From: Vibrio fortis
Lineage (GTDB): Bacteria; Pseudomonadota; Gammaproteobacteria; Enterobacterales; Vibrionaceae
Direction: 5' to 3'
Length of the DNA stretch: 64,000 nucleotides
Assembly (NCBI RefSeq): GCF_000695685.1
Contig: NZ_JFFR01000020.1
Location: forward strand, 1-64,000
The notes beneath the pieces are model-generated. The model was not told where the DNA came from, made no database searches, and saw only the letters and a list, made by a program, of their open reading frames with translations. A program made the position numbers and the translations under genes. Within the stretch, counting starts at the first letter, position 1, and each line of letters starts with the position of its first letter. Below are positions 19,182 to 30,535 of the stretch, in pieces.

Positions 19182-20111
19182 TTACTTATTAAGCTGCTCC
19201 TTCAGAGCATCTTGAACAACATTATTTAACCAAGTTAGAAGTGGGTTGTTACGGTTTTTGATATGGATATGACTATAGACGCCAACCATTTTTATCTCGT
19301 CTTCGACATCCACATCAATGGCTCTGAGATTTGGATAGTTATGAATGGGGAACAGGTTTGAGTGTGGCATGTACATGTCAGAGTTGAGCAAAACATCAAT
19401 GATGGCTAATAGCATCTCGGAACGGAAAGCGACACGATGAGGTACTGATTGTGCTTCTAGTATTTGGGACGCTTGGCTAAAGCTATCATTCCAGCCCGGT
19501 GTAACTAGAGAGGCTATTTCGTAGCCAGCAAGATCTTGCGGCGTTACTTTCGCTTGTTTTAATGGATGTTCCCGACGAACAAATAGTCTTCCTTCGATAT
19601 CAACCAGCTTTTGAGCATAAACCTCTTTGGAAATGTACGGCACCTGATAAGCGATACCGAGCAGCACATCGCCTTTTTGAATCTCCTCTGCCGATGAAGT
19701 CGTCCAACTTGCAAGTTCTAATTTACAGTTGGGTGCTTGTTGGGTGATGTTTTTATACAGAGAGCCTGATAGGCAAGCGAGTACCACAGGCGATAGGGCA
19801 ATTTTGATTGGATAATCAATCTCTTTTGGATCAAATCCATAAGAGGAGTTCACTGCGTTGCTGATCCCATCCATGTGAGGTGAAAGTTCATTCGCAAGTT
19901 GCTCACTAAAGTGAGTTGGTTGTAGACCTCCATGAACTTTCACAAACAGATCATCACCAAAATGATGTCTAAGCTTTTGCAATGCTTGGCTCACAGCGGG
20001 TTGAGTCACAAACAGTCGTTCGGCGGCCTTACGAGTATTCTTCTCTTGGTGAACAATTAAAAACGTTCTGAGCAAGTTAAGATCGAGCGTACTAAATAAA
20101 TCCTTTGCCAT
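19182..20111 (-). CDS. LysR-family transcriptional regulator
   Basis: A 309-residue LysR-type regulator. The N-terminal winged helix (about 10-68) shows LDLNLLRTFLIVHQEKNTRK without its last residues and the recognition helix region LFVTQPAVSQALQKLR, and the rest is a two-lobe effector domain. The opening LNLLRTF puts it in the NodD/LeuO-like branch. It is followed downstream by the autotransporter gene on the same strand and preceded by cutC, also on the minus strand. The ligand and targets cannot be read from the sequence. Regulation of the neighbouring surface genes is a guess from position. Confidence 0.9.
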   Translation of the reverse strand: MAKDLFSTLDLNLLRTFLIVHQEKNTRKAAERLFVTQPAVSQALQKLRHHFGDDLFVKVHGGLQPTHFSEQLANELSPHMDGISNAVNSSYGFDPKEIDYPIKIALSPVVLACLSGSLYKNITQQAPNCKLELASWTTSSAEEIQKGDVLLGIAYQVPYISKEVYAQKLVDIEGRLFVRREHPLKQAKVTPQDLAGYEIASLVTPGWNDSFSQASQILEAQSVPHRVAFRSEMLLAIIDVLLNSDMYMPHSNLFPIHNYPNLRAIDVDVEDEIKMVGVYSHIHIKNRNNPLLTWLNNVVQDALKEQLNK

Positions 20112-20201
20112 ATCTGTCCGTGAGCATCATTGACTGGTTTATACAATATACGCGACTCTAATAGATAAACCAGTCTTACTCGGTAAAGCTTTGTTAAACA
20201 A

Positions 20202-20951
20202 TTAATTGTGATTGAGGATAACGGTTTTTACGGCCCTAATTTTTTCTGAGCTAGTGACAGGAATCAGGTAATCATCGATATCCTGATTTCCCATTTTTGC
20301 CTCTGACGTTCTATTCATTAAGCTATTACGAGTGGTTTTCCCTGATAGGTGCAGTGCATTGACCTTCGATGATTGTAAAAGAAGTGACGCATTTTCAGCA
20401 TTAACACCAGCCCCGGCCATTATATCGATGCGACCTTTAGCAAGCTTAACCATATCGCCTAAAACTTCTATTCCGCTCTCGGCCGTTGGCGCGAGCCCTG
20501 AAGTCAGTACTCGTTCAAAGCCAAGTTGAATCGCTTGTTCTAGAGCAAGCTTATAGTCTGGAGAGACATCAATTGCTCGGTGGAGAGTCATGCCGAGATT
20601 CAGGCTTTTCGCTTTTTGGGTCAATTTCTCTAAAGTATTCATATCCAAAGAGCCATCGGACTTAATGACTCCCAGAACAACACCTGTTAGCCCAGCGATA
20701 GAGGCTGCTTCAATATCTTCTAGCATGCATTCAATGTCTTCTGCATCGAAGATGAAGTCGCCTTGCCTTGGTCGAATCATTGCGTAAACAGGAATTGAAG
20801 ATAACTGTGCCGCTTTTTTCATAAAGCCAAAGCTTGGGGTGAGTCCGCCTAAGGCGAGAGATGAACACAGTTCTATGCGATCAGCACCACCTTCTACAGC
20901 AAGGTGAAGGGACTCAAGGTTATCGATACATGCTTCTAATTCAGGTTTCAT
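20202..20951 (-). CDS. cutC: CutC family protein
   Basis: A 249-residue TIM-barrel protein of the CutC family, named for copper tolerance in E. coli, though the direct role in copper handling has been questioned. Conserved blocks are [20 protein letters not shown] (residues about 5-24), [18 protein letters not shown], the IRPRQGDF segment, [18 protein letters not shown] and [10 protein letters not shown]. The length equals that of the E. coli protein. It is an independent minus-strand unit with 90 bases to the following LysR gene. Confidence 0.94.
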   Translation of the reverse strand: MKPELEACIDNLESLHLAVEGGADRIELCSSLALGGLTPSFGFMKKAAQLSSIPVYAMIRPRQGDFIFDAEDIECMLEDIEAASIAGLTGVVLGVIKSDGSLDMNTLEKLTQKAKSLNLGMTLHRAIDVSPDYKLALEQAIQLGFERVLTSGLAPTAESGIEVLGDMVKLAKGRIDIMAGAGVNAENASLLLQSSKVNALHLSGKTTRNSLMNRTSEAKMGNQDIDDYLIPVTSSEKIRAVKTVILNHN

Positions 20952-21266
20952 TCTTTTATTCCAGAGATAGGATAACGGGATGATAGCAATAGCATGTAAT
21001 GAAAGGGTAGAGAGAAAAGGAACGAAATAGGGGTAAATCTTATAGGTATTCGTTGCCTCAATTTAGAGGTTCGAGATAAGTGGATAAGAAGGTTTGCTAC
21101 CAACATAAGAAAAGCCCGAAGCGTGAACTTCGGGCTTTTTATAAAGACTTTACTTCTTAACTGATTGGCGTTGCACTTTGTGCTATTGCTTTACGCTTCT
21201 TGTGCCTTGGGCTACTAAGAGAGCTTCCAACCATTCACCCGTGTTGAGTCGGGCTTAAGAATGTAA
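20952..21266. other. Intergenic region between cutC and prx2
   Basis: This holds the cutC promoter region on the left, one strong terminator at 21109-21140 that ends the prx2 transcript, and about 125 bases between that terminator and the prx2 stop, forming a long 3' UTR. No coding frame is convincing. Confidence 0.5.
21109..21140 (-). terminator. Intrinsic terminator of prx2
   Basis: An 11-bp perfect stem AAAGCCCGAAG/CTTCGGGCTTT with a 6-base loop. T-runs on both sides make it usable from either strand. The only gene reading toward it is prx2, about 125 bases upstream on the minus strand. Confidence 0.85.
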
Positions 21267-21875
21267 TTACTTGCTTAGGTCGTCTGCGTGCTCAGATAGG
21301 AATGCTGCAACACCTTTTGGAGATGCGTCCATACCTGATTTACCTTCTTCCCATTGTGCAGGACAAACTTCACCGTTCTTCTCGTGGAAGTTTAGTGCGT
21401 CTACCATACGTAGCATTTCGTCGATGTTACGGCCTAGTGGTAGGTCGTTAACTACTTGGTGACGTACAAGACCGTCAGCGTCGATTAGGAAAGAACCACG
21501 GAAAGCAACGCCAGCTTCTGGGTGCTCAACGTCGTATGCTTTACAGATTTCGTGCTTAACGTCAGCTACTAGTGGGTACTTAACTTGACCGATACCGCCA
21601 TCTTCGATAGCAGTGTTACGCCATGCGTTGTGAGAGAATTGAGAATCGATAGAAACACCGATTACTTCAACGCCTTTAGCTTGGAAATCTTCTAGACGGT
21701 TGTCGAAAGCGATAAGCTCAGAAGGACAAACGAATGTGAAGTCTAGTGGGTAGAAGAAAACAACCGCTTTCTTACCTTTTGTGAATTCTGCGAAGTTGAA
21801 GTTATCAACGATTTCGCCGTTACCTAGAACAGCTGCTGCAGTAAAGTCAGGGGCTTGACGACCTACTAGTACCAT
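21267..21875 (-). CDS. prx2: Typical 2-Cys peroxiredoxin (Prx2/AhpC-type)
   Basis: A 202-residue thiol peroxidase that reduces hydrogen peroxide and organic peroxides. The peroxidatic cysteine is C50 in PLDFTFVCPSEL, and the resolving cysteine is C171 in GEVCPAQW, giving the typical 2-Cys dimer mechanism. The GGIG motif (93-96) and C-terminal helix (from about 184) are those of peroxide-sensitive, Prx1-type enzymes. The gene is divergent from an OxyR-type regulator, the arrangement described for Vibrio Prx2 with OxyR2. A ribosome binding site (AGGAGA) precedes the ATG. AhpF is not encoded nearby. Confidence 0.94.
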   Translation of the reverse strand: MVLVGRQAPDFTAAAVLGNGEIVDNFNFAEFTKGKKAVVFFYPLDFTFVCPSELIAFDNRLEDFQAKGVEVIGVSIDSQFSHNAWRNTAIEDGGIGQVKYPLVADVKHEICKAYDVEHPEAGVAFRGSFLIDADGLVRHQVVNDLPLGRNIDEMLRMVDALNFHEKNGEVCPAQWEEGKSGMDASPKGVAAFLSEHADDLSK

Positions 21876-21943
21876 TTTGGAATCTCCTAAAAAATTAGTT
21901 GGCCCAACACTTCTTTGATTGGGCTCCGTTTCTACGCGACAAA

Positions 21944-21966
21944 CTATAGTACAATCGGTACTATAG
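21944..21966. promoter_or_regulatory. 23-bp palindrome between prx2 and oxyR2
   Basis: A perfect 8-bp inverted repeat CTATAGTA/TACTATAG separated by 7 bases, in the shared promoter region, 69 bases before prx2. ATAG/CTAT are the tetranucleotides OxyR contacts, but the spacing differs from the classic ATAG-N7-CTAT pattern. It is a candidate operator for OxyR2. Its ends also resemble -10 hexamers (TATAGT, TACTAT). Confidence 0.5.
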
Positions 21967-22096
21967 AAAAAAGCGAATTAAATAGATTGAGTTCATCGAA
22001 AAAAACGATAAACCCTCTCTTTGTCCTTTCCAAGTCTATCGACCGTTCAGGAAGCGTAGACTCAAATTTATCTTACTCATATTACAAAGTAATTTC

Positions 22097-23002
22097 ATGA
22101 ATAAATGGCCAAGTCTTAAGCAACTTCACTATCTAGTGACACTCCATGAAACACGTCACTTTGGTGATGCCGCTGAGCGTTGTTTCGTGAGTCAATCGAC
22201 TCTAAGTAAAGGTATACAAAATCTTGAAGAGTTGATTGGGTGTCCTCTATACGAAAAGAAAGATAAGAAGAGCCCACTGGTGTTTACTCATGCAGGTGAA
22301 CAGGTGGTAGAGCATGGGCGCGAGCTATTAGCTAAAGGGCAAGACTTAGTTGAGCTAGGGCGACTATGCCAAGGCGGCGACATGCAAGGGCAGCTTAAAG
22401 TGGGCTGTATTCCGACGATTGCCCCTTTTCTTCTTTGTAACCTCGTTCAAGAGGTCAATGTTCGCTTCCCTGAATTGAACATGCTACTCCGTGAAGATAC
22501 CACTACGAATTTGTTGGCTGCGTTACGCCAAGGAGAACTAGACGTCTTGATATTGGCATTGCCTGTCGATATTGATGGGATGGAAAGCCAAATTGTGGGT
22601 AGTGACCCGTTCCGAATGATCATCAGTCGCAATCAAGCAGATGCGATTCGCACGCCAATCAAATATGCAGACCTTCCGGATGAGTCGGTGTTCCTTTTAG
22701 AAAAAGAGCACTGTCTAACTGAGCATGCAGTGTCGGCATGTCAATTGACCGCCAAAGAGAAGATCAACCCGTTCTCTGCAACCAGCCTTCACACGCTAGT
22801 GCAAATGGTAGCGAATGGTTTAGGTACCACATTCATTCCTCAGATGGCGATCGATCATGGCTTGATTGAGAACCAGAACCTAGTGGTGGTTGATGCGCCG
22901 GGGCAACAAGCCCACCGTCATATTGGCTTAGTTTGGCGTCCTAGTTCTTCACGAGTAAGCACATTCAATCAGTTGGCAGAAGTTGTGTCAGAATTACTTT
23001 AA
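22097..23002 (+). CDS. oxyR2: OxyR-type peroxide sensor, OxyR2 branch
   Basis: A 301-residue LysR-family redox regulator. The N-terminal helix-turn-helix (about 5-65) contains FVSQSTLSKGIQNLEELIG. The redox pair is C206 and C215 in HCLTEHAVSAC, with the OxyR spacing of nine. The residue two before C206 is glutamate (E204) where classic OxyR has glycine. From memory, this Glu-204/C206/C215 pattern is that of Vibrio vulnificus OxyR2, which reacts to very low peroxide levels and controls prx2. The divergent peroxiredoxin supports the call. The start ATG follows a poor ribosome binding site. Confidence 0.88.
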   Translation: MNKWPSLKQLHYLVTLHETRHFGDAAERCFVSQSTLSKGIQNLEELIGCPLYEKKDKKSPLVFTHAGEQVVEHGRELLAKGQDLVELGRLCQGGDMQGQLKVGCIPTIAPFLLCNLVQEVNVRFPELNMLLREDTTTNLLAALRQGELDVLILALPVDIDGMESQIVGSDPFRMIISRNQADAIRTPIKYADLPDESVFLLEKEHCLTEHAVSACQLTAKEKINPFSATSLHTLVQMVANGLGTTFIPQMAIDHGLIENQNLVVVDAPGQQAHRHIGLVWRPSSSRVSTFNQLAEVVSELL

Positions 23003-23060
23003 TCTTTTTTCTATTCACGATAGCAATAAGTATTAAGTCAGATTTCCTGATAGCTTGAAC

Positions 23061-23090
23061 AAAAGCACACTGCATTTTGTGTGCTTTTTA
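23061..23090 (+). terminator. Intrinsic terminator of oxyR2
   Basis: A perfect 10-bp stem AAAAGCACAC/GTGTGCTTTT with an 8-base loop and a T-run, 59 bases after the oxyR2 stop. Confidence 0.88.
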
Positions 23091-23439
23091 GTATTTTGTT
23101 CTGTTGAAATGATTTTGTTCAACGGCAAATAATTGAGAGCTTGTTAAGTAGCTTTCATTCATTTGTGAAATTTCACACGCTTAATTTTACACGTCTTATT
23201 TGGCTCCCTGTTTAACTTCCTTGATGCATATGCTTATCTGTGGTTGAAGGCTAACGACATTCTCAGGTTTACTCTAAATCAAACAGTTGTTTTAAACTGG
23301 GCGTTGCTCAATTTTTCAACGTAATAAAATTACGTAAATCTTCGAAGAGTAAGCTGTGAAAAAGCCATTTAGATCACAACGATATAAAGCTTTGAATTTA
23401 ACTTTTTATTAACTTTAGACCTTTTGCTCCACCTTGGTT

Positions 23440-23979
23440 TGGGATAGATTAACTGCATGAAGACTAAGACTTATGTCTAGCTTCAGCTCACTTGTAATGG
23501 ATTTCAAATTTGGAGATGGTAATAAGCGAAAGCAGCATGGAGCAGACATATATCGACGAGCAATCCCCCATAATATTAATCAGCTTGTCGACGCAAAATG
23601 TAGTTTTTGAGTTACAAACGTTCTTAGCGTTATGGCTCGTATTTAGATTGATAGAGATAGTGTCGAAACAGGGAAGTATGTTTGCTACATAAAAACCAAA
23701 GCAGACATACCTTACGCCACAGGCAAGCTTGAGGGATTAGGTACCCTTTCATCTAGCCCTTAAGTTATTTTCCCGAAATGAAGCCCAAACCTTTTTACCT
23801 GCGCAAAGGCGCACGATGTGAAATCAAGGAGTGCAGTGATAAGTGAAGCAATAAGTAGGAAGGCCGCCTACCTATATAAGAGTGAAAACCAGATCGAGCA
23901 ATAACAAGATTCCTTACTGTTTACAGGAACGCATGAAACCCTGACCTTCGAGCGGCCCAATCCAGCCGCTCATTTTTTT
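23440..23979 (+). ncRNA. Candidate large structured RNA of unknown family
   Basis: No protein gene is convincing here, but hairpins follow one another on the plus strand. They are at 23458-23485 (TGAAG..CTTCA with inner pairs), 23553-23591 (TCGACGAGC with GCTTGTCGA), 23676-23710 (GTATGTTTGCT with AGCAGACATAC), 23728-23764 (CTTGAGGG with CCCTTAAG), 23800-23813 (TGCGC/GCGCA), 23855-23871 (GTAGG/CCTAC) and 23910-23929 (TTCCT/AGGAA). The run ends in a textbook intrinsic terminator at 23950-23979. Three of the longer stems contain one G-U pair each, which keeps pairing in RNA but not in the other strand. The sequence does not match tmRNA, RNase P RNA, 6S, 4.5S, Spot 42 or Qrr as I know them. GGA motifs are not enriched as in CsrB-type RNAs. 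The 5' end is a guess. Confidence 0.5.
23950..23979 (+). terminator. Intrinsic terminator of the candidate RNA
   Basis: A 7-bp G/C-rich stem GAGCGGC/GCCGCTC with an 8-base loop followed by seven T. No protein gene on the plus strand ends nearby, so it points to a non-coding transcript. In the other direction there is no U-run. Confidence 0.9.
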
Positions 23980-24072
23980 GTCTGTCATCTATCAAAATTC
24001 ACCGAACGAGATGAAAGGAATCAAGCTTGTTGAATTCAACTTAGACAATAAGCCCGCTTTAAAGAGCGTGTA

Positions 24073-24516
24073 CTACACCTCAATCTCTTCAGGTTCACTC
24101 TCTTCTTGTAGCTCCAGTAGATTGATCGCAATGGTCACGAAGTCACTGTCTGTGATGATACCAACCAATTCACCATGCTCTACAACGGGTAGACAGCCCA
24201 CTTTGTGCTTTTGCATATAAATAGCCGACTCTTTCAATCCCGCTCTCGGTTCAACCGACATGACGTTCTTGTGCATGATTTCATTGAGAGGTGTGGCGAG
24301 AGTATAAGATTGAGCTTGAGGGATGTTTTGTAGGCTGGATTCTTGAGCGGCAAGGACGTCGCGCTGGGTAACGACACCGAGCAGTTTCCTGTCTGCATCT
24401 ACAACTGGAATGTGCCGAATATCCAAAGCTTCCATGGTGTGTTTAGCATCGGAGAGTGAGTGTGAGCGCAATAGGGTATGAGGGTTGCGAGTCATCATGT
24501 CTTCAACCTTGATCAT
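24073..24516 (-). CDS. CBS-domain protein
   Basis: A 147-residue protein made of two CBS domains (about 1-60 and 75-135) and a short acidic tail (EESEPEEIEV). Motifs such as VEDMMTRNPHTL, HIPVVDADRKLLGVVTQRD and GCLPVVEHGELVGIITDSD are typical of the AcuB-like/IMPDH-type pair that binds adenine nucleotides. A perfect AAGGAGG (24524-24530) precedes the start. It has no catalytic domain, so it presumably senses energy state and acts on a partner that the sequence does not reveal. Confidence 0.92.
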   Translation of the reverse strand: MIKVEDMMTRNPHTLLRSHSLSDAKHTMEALDIRHIPVVDADRKLLGVVTQRDVLAAQESSLQNIPQAQSYTLATPLNEIMHKNVMSVEPRAGLKESAIYMQKHKVGCLPVVEHGELVGIITDSDFVTIAINLLELQEESEPEEIEV

Positions 24517-24688
24517 ACGGACCTCCTTATTATTCTATTTTACTGCTTCTACTATAGAATTATCTCCCCAAAATATCTGAGAGCTAACTCATTATTGGGT
24601 GACTTTTATGCAACAAATGTCGTTAAAGTCATGTACGATTTCGAGTCGATTTTTTACGCCTATTTACAATAATCAGGTACTCAAAACC

Positions 24689-24716
24689 TTGCTATTGCGT
24701 CACGTGCGCCTATACT
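24689..24716 (+). promoter_or_regulatory. Probable sigma-70 promoter of queA
   Basis: TTGCTA (24689-24694) and TATACT (24711-24716) with a 16-base spacer, 78 bases before the queA ATG. It is a likely start for the queA-tgt-yajC-secDF unit. Confidence 0.5.
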
Positions 24717-24761
24717 AGCCCACTGCGAAAAATTTAGTCGCGGCTTTGTGTCGTCTACTGA

Positions 24762-25847
<1,086 letters not shown>

Positions 25848-25960
25848 TTTTAGCCAGTAATAAGCGATATAAATAGAATTTACGGGTGCTAGCAGTAGGC
25901 TAGGAGAGAGGTTGAACATCAGCCTCTTTCTCGCAAGGAATCCGCGACCGCTCCTCATAG

Positions 25961-27163
<1,203 letters not shown>

Positions 27164-27271
27164 TATTTCTTTTGCGAGCCCCGTCTCTATTCATAGGGAT
27201 GGGGCTTGAAAATAAAGGGATGCAACCCAATAAGACAAACAATTACGAAAATATAAATAGAGGATGTTTTA

Positions 27272-27601
27272 ATGTTTATTTCTCAAGCACATGCAGCAGC
27301 AGAAGGTGCACCAGCTGGCGGCGGTTTTGAAATGCTAATCATGCTAGGTATGTTCGCGGTGATCTTCTACTTCATGATCTACCGTCCACAAGCTAAGCGT
27401 GTTAAAGAGCACAAAAACCTAATGGCTTCTATGGGTAAAGGCGACGAAGTTCTAACAAGCGGTGGTCTAATCGGTAAGATTACTAAGATCGCTGAAGACA
27501 ACGACTACGTTGCAATCGAACTAAACCCAAACAACGAAGTAGTGATCAAGAAAGACTTCGTTACAGCAGTGCTACCAAAAGGTACTCTGAAATCTCTATA
27601 A
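27272..27601 (+). CDS. yajC: Sec translocon accessory subunit YajC
   Basis: A 109-residue inner-membrane protein that associates with SecDF. It has a short periplasmic N-terminus, one membrane helix (about 20-40, MLIMLGMFAVIFYFMIYRPQ) and a cytoplasmic part with the family motif YRPQAKRVKEHKNLMASMGKG without its last residue, then DEVLTSGGLIGKI. It lies 20 bases before secD. Confidence 0.96.
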   Translation: MFISQAHAAAEGAPAGGGFEMLIMLGMFAVIFYFMIYRPQAKRVKEHKNLMASMGKGDEVLTSGGLIGKITKIAEDNDYVAIELNPNNEVVIKKDFVTAVLPKGTLKSL

Positions 27602-27621
27602 ACAGCTAGAGGATCCTCGCT

Positions 27622-29478
27622 GTGCTAAACCGTTATCCGTTATGGAAGTACCTGATGGTGATGTTTACCATTGCTATCGCTGCGTTGTACGCACTTCCAA
27701 ATCTATACGGTGAAGATCCGGCAGTTCAAGTTACAGGGGCGCGTGGCGCCTCTGTAGATATGTCTACGCTGGATACTGTCACCAAAGCTCTTGAAGCCGA
27801 GAGCCTTCCTACTAAATCCGTTGCTCTAGAAAACGGTTCTATTCTTGTACGCTTTAACGATACCGATACTCAAATCAGTGCGCGCGATGTGATCACTGAA
27901 GCTTTGAATGAAGATGTTATCGTTGCCTTAAACTTAGCGGCTTCAACTCCAGACTGGCTTGAATCAATTGGTGCGGCACCAATGAAGCTTGGCCTTGACC
28001 TACGTGGTGGTGTTCACTTCTTGATGGAAGTGGATATGGACGCTGCAATGGAAAAGCTGGTGGGCCAACAAGAAGAAGCGTTCCGTAGCGAACTTCGTGA
28101 AGAGAAAATCCGTTACCGTGCAATTCGTCCATCTGGTAAAGATGCGGTTGAAGTATTGCTACGTAACGAGGAGCAACTTGCAGCAGCGAAAACGCTGCTA
28201 GAGTCTCTACACCCAGATATGACTTTCGTTGATTCTGAGTCGAATGGTCGTTTCTCTCTGATTGCTAACTTTACTGAAACGCGTCTTCAAGAGATCCGTA
28301 ACTACGCTGTAGAGCAGAACATCACCATCCTTCGTAACCGTGTTAACGAATTGGGTGTTGCTGAGCCGCTAGTTCAACGTCAAGGCGCAAGCCGTATCGT
28401 AGTTGAACTACCAGGTGTTCAAGACACTGCTCGTGCAAAAGAGATTCTTGGCGCGACTGCAACGCTTGAATTCCGTGAAGTTGATAGCTCTGCGGATCTG
28501 GCTGCAGCAGCGGCAGGTCGTGCACCAGCAGGTAGCGAAATCAAGCAAGACCGTGATGGTCGCCCTGTTGTTCTTAAGAAGCGCGTTATCCTAGGTGGTT
28601 CGAGCATTACAGATGCAAGCTCAAGTGTTGATGAATATGGTCGTCCTCAAGTTAACATCTCGCTAGACAGCGAAGGTGGTAGCAAGATGTCTGCGTTCTC
28701 TCGTCAAAATATCGGTAAGCTAATGGCAACCGTATTTGCAGAGTATAAAGACAGCGGTCGTAAGACACCTGAAGGCAAAGTGATTCTGACTAAGCATGAA
28801 GAAGTGATTAACCAAGCAACGATTCAATCTGCGCTAGGCCGTAACTTCCGTATTACTGGTATCGATTCTGCTGCTGAAGCACACAACCTGGCACTTCTTC
28901 TACGTGCCGGTGCTCTGATTGCTCCTATCTCGATTGTTGAAGAACGTACCATCGGTCCATCTATGGGGCAGCAGAACATTGACATGGGTATCATGGCGAT
29001 GATCTGGGGTATGGCTGCAGTAATGCTATTTACGCTTATTTATTACCGTCGCTTTGGCTTGATTGCTAACGTAGCGCTAATGGCGAACTTGGTGTTAATT
29101 ATCGGTGTGATGTCGATGATCCCAGGTGCGACGATGACGCTACCGGGTATCGCAGGTATCGTACTGACGGTTGGTATGGCGGTCGATGCGAACGTACTTA
29201 TTTTCGAACGTATTCGAGAAGAGCTACGTGAAGGTCGTAGCCCACAACAAGCGATTCACCAAGGTTATGCGAACGCATTCAGCACGATTGCCGATGCCAA
29301 CATCACTACGCTTCTAACAGCAATCATTCTATTTGCTGTTGGTACGGGTGCGATCAAAGGCTTCGCGGTAACGCTGTCTATCGGTATTCTGACCTCTATG
29401 TTTACAGCTATCGTAGGTACACGTTGTATCGTGAACCTGATGTATGGCGGTAAGCGTGTAAACAAACTGTCGATCTAA
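27622..29478 (+). CDS. secD: Protein translocase subunit SecD
   Basis: SecD works with SecF to pull secreted proteins through SecYEG using the proton gradient. The 618 residues (E. coli 615) begin [13 protein letters not shown] with the first membrane helix. A large periplasmic P1 domain (about 35-450, including [20 protein letters not shown]) follows, then five helices with the RND-type motif [15 protein letters not shown]. It starts with GTG, as the conserved N-terminus requires, 20 bases after yajC. The secF start follows after 14 bases. Confidence 0.98.
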   Translation: MLNRYPLWKYLMVMFTIAIAALYALPNLYGEDPAVQVTGARGASVDMSTLDTVTKALEAESLPTKSVALENGSILVRFNDTDTQISARDVITEALNEDVIVALNLAASTPDWLESIGAAPMKLGLDLRGGVHFLMEVDMDAAMEKLVGQQEEAFRSELREEKIRYRAIRPSGKDAVEVLLRNEEQLAAAKTLLESLHPDMTFVDSESNGRFSLIANFTETRLQEIRNYAVEQNITILRNRVNELGVAEPLVQRQGASRIVVELPGVQDTARAKEILGATATLEFREVDSSADLAAAAAGRAPAGSEIKQDRDGRPVVLKKRVILGGSSITDASSSVDEYGRPQVNISLDSEGGSKMSAFSRQNIGKLMATVFAEYKDSGRKTPEGKVILTKHEEVINQATIQSALGRNFRITGIDSAAEAHNLALLLRAGALIAPISIVEERTIGPSMGQQNIDMGIMAMIWGMAAVMLFTLIYYRRFGLIANVALMANLVLIIGVMSMIPGATMTLPGIAGIVLTVGMAVDANVLIFERIREELREGRSPQQAIHQGYANAFSTIADANITTLLTAIILFAVGTGAIKGFAVTLSIGILTSMFTAIVGTRCIVNLMYGGKRVNKLSI

Positions 29479-29492
29479 GGCTAGGAATTAAT

Positions 29493-30440
29493 ATGTTTCA
29501 GATTCTAAAAGCAGACAAATTGATCGACTTTATGCGTTGGTCAAAGGTAGCTTTTGTTCTTTCTATCTTAATGATTGGTACAGCAATCTTTACTCTATCA
29601 ACCAAGTCGTTGAACTGGGGTCTAGACTTTACTGGCGGTACCCTGATTGAAGTTGGTTTTGAGCAACCAGCGAACCTTGAAAACATCCGTTCGGCACTAG
29701 AGGCAAAAGGCTTTGGTGATGCGACCGTTCAGAACTTCGGTTCTGCTCGTGATGTTATGGTTCGTCTACGTCCACGTGAAGGTGTAGCGGGCGAAACGCT
29801 AGGCAACCAGATCCTATCAGCTATCGAACAAGGTACAGGTGAGCAAGTTGAAATGCGCCGTATCGAGTTCGTTGGTCCAAACGTAGGTGATGAGCTAACA
29901 GAAGCGGGTGGCCTGGCTATCCTTGTTTCTCTTATCTGTATCTTGATCTACGTATCGGTACGATTTGAGTGGCGTCTAGCTGCAGGTGCGGTACTCGCAT
30001 TGGCGCACGACGTTATCATCACGCTGGGTGTTTTCTCTTTGATGCAAATCGAAGTGGACTTAACTATCGTAGCGGCATTGCTAACGGTTGTCGGTTACTC
30101 ACTCAACGATACCATTGTTGTATTCGACCGTATCCGTGAAAACTTCCGTAAGATGCGTAAAGGCGAAGCGCCTGAAGTATTGAACAGCTCAATCACTCAA
30201 ACACTGAGCCGTACATTGATCACTTCTGGTACAACCTTGTTCGTAGTTATCGCTCTATTTGTACAGGGCGGCGCGATGATTCACGGTTTCGCTACAGCAC
30301 TTCTACTGGGTATCACAGTAGGTACTTACTCTTCTATCTATGTTGCTTCGGCACTAGCAATGAAGTTGGGTATCACTCGTGAACACCTAATGCCACCACA
30401 AGTGGAAAAAGAAGGCGAAGAGTTTGACGAAATGCCATAG
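29493..30440 (+). CDS. secF: Protein translocase subunit SecF
   Basis: SecF forms the six-helix partner of SecD. The 315 residues show the first helix (about 15-38), the periplasmic domain with LDFTGGTLIEVGF, and the membrane block with YSLNDTIVVFDRIRENF (about 200-216), whose acidic residue is part of proton use. The C-terminal tail is acidic. The operon ends 30 bases later in a strong terminator. Confidence 0.98.
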   Translation: MFQILKADKLIDFMRWSKVAFVLSILMIGTAIFTLSTKSLNWGLDFTGGTLIEVGFEQPANLENIRSALEAKGFGDATVQNFGSARDVMVRLRPREGVAGETLGNQILSAIEQGTGEQVEMRRIEFVGPNVGDELTEAGGLAILVSLICILIYVSVRFEWRLAAGAVLALAHDVIITLGVFSLMQIEVDLTIVAALLTVVGYSLNDTIVVFDRIRENFRKMRKGEAPEVLNSSITQTLSRTLITSGTTLFVVIALFVQGGAMIHGFATALLLGITVGTYSSIYVASALAMKLGITREHLMPPQVEKEGEEFDEMP

Positions 30441-30468
30441 GCGCTATGCTGAATGACATTTACAAACC

Positions 30469-30500
30469 GAAAAAACCGCTAGGCAACTAGCGGTTTTTTT
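30469..30500 (+). terminator. Intrinsic terminator of the secDF operon
   Basis: Stem AACCGCTAG/CTAGCGGTT with GCAA tetraloop, an A-run before it and seven T after it. Confidence 0.94.
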
Positions 30501-30535
30501 ATATACAGTGGAAGAGAAGATACGGGAGGCGGTTT

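Noticed and set aside
21944..21966. Palindrome as a classic OxyR box
   Set aside because: The ATAG/CTAT tetranucleotides are not at the ATAG-N7-CTAT spacing, so I call it only a candidate operator.
23510..23692. 60-residue open frame with a hydrophobic stretch inside the candidate RNA
   Set aside because: Starts with TTG, has no clear ribosome binding site, crosses two RNA stems and resembles no known protein. A small membrane peptide cannot be fully excluded.
23440..23979. Candidate RNA as a CsrB/CsrC-type CsrA sponge
   Set aside because: Only about nine GGA triplets occur in 540 bases, close to chance, and most are not in hairpin loops; CsrB RNAs carry many more.
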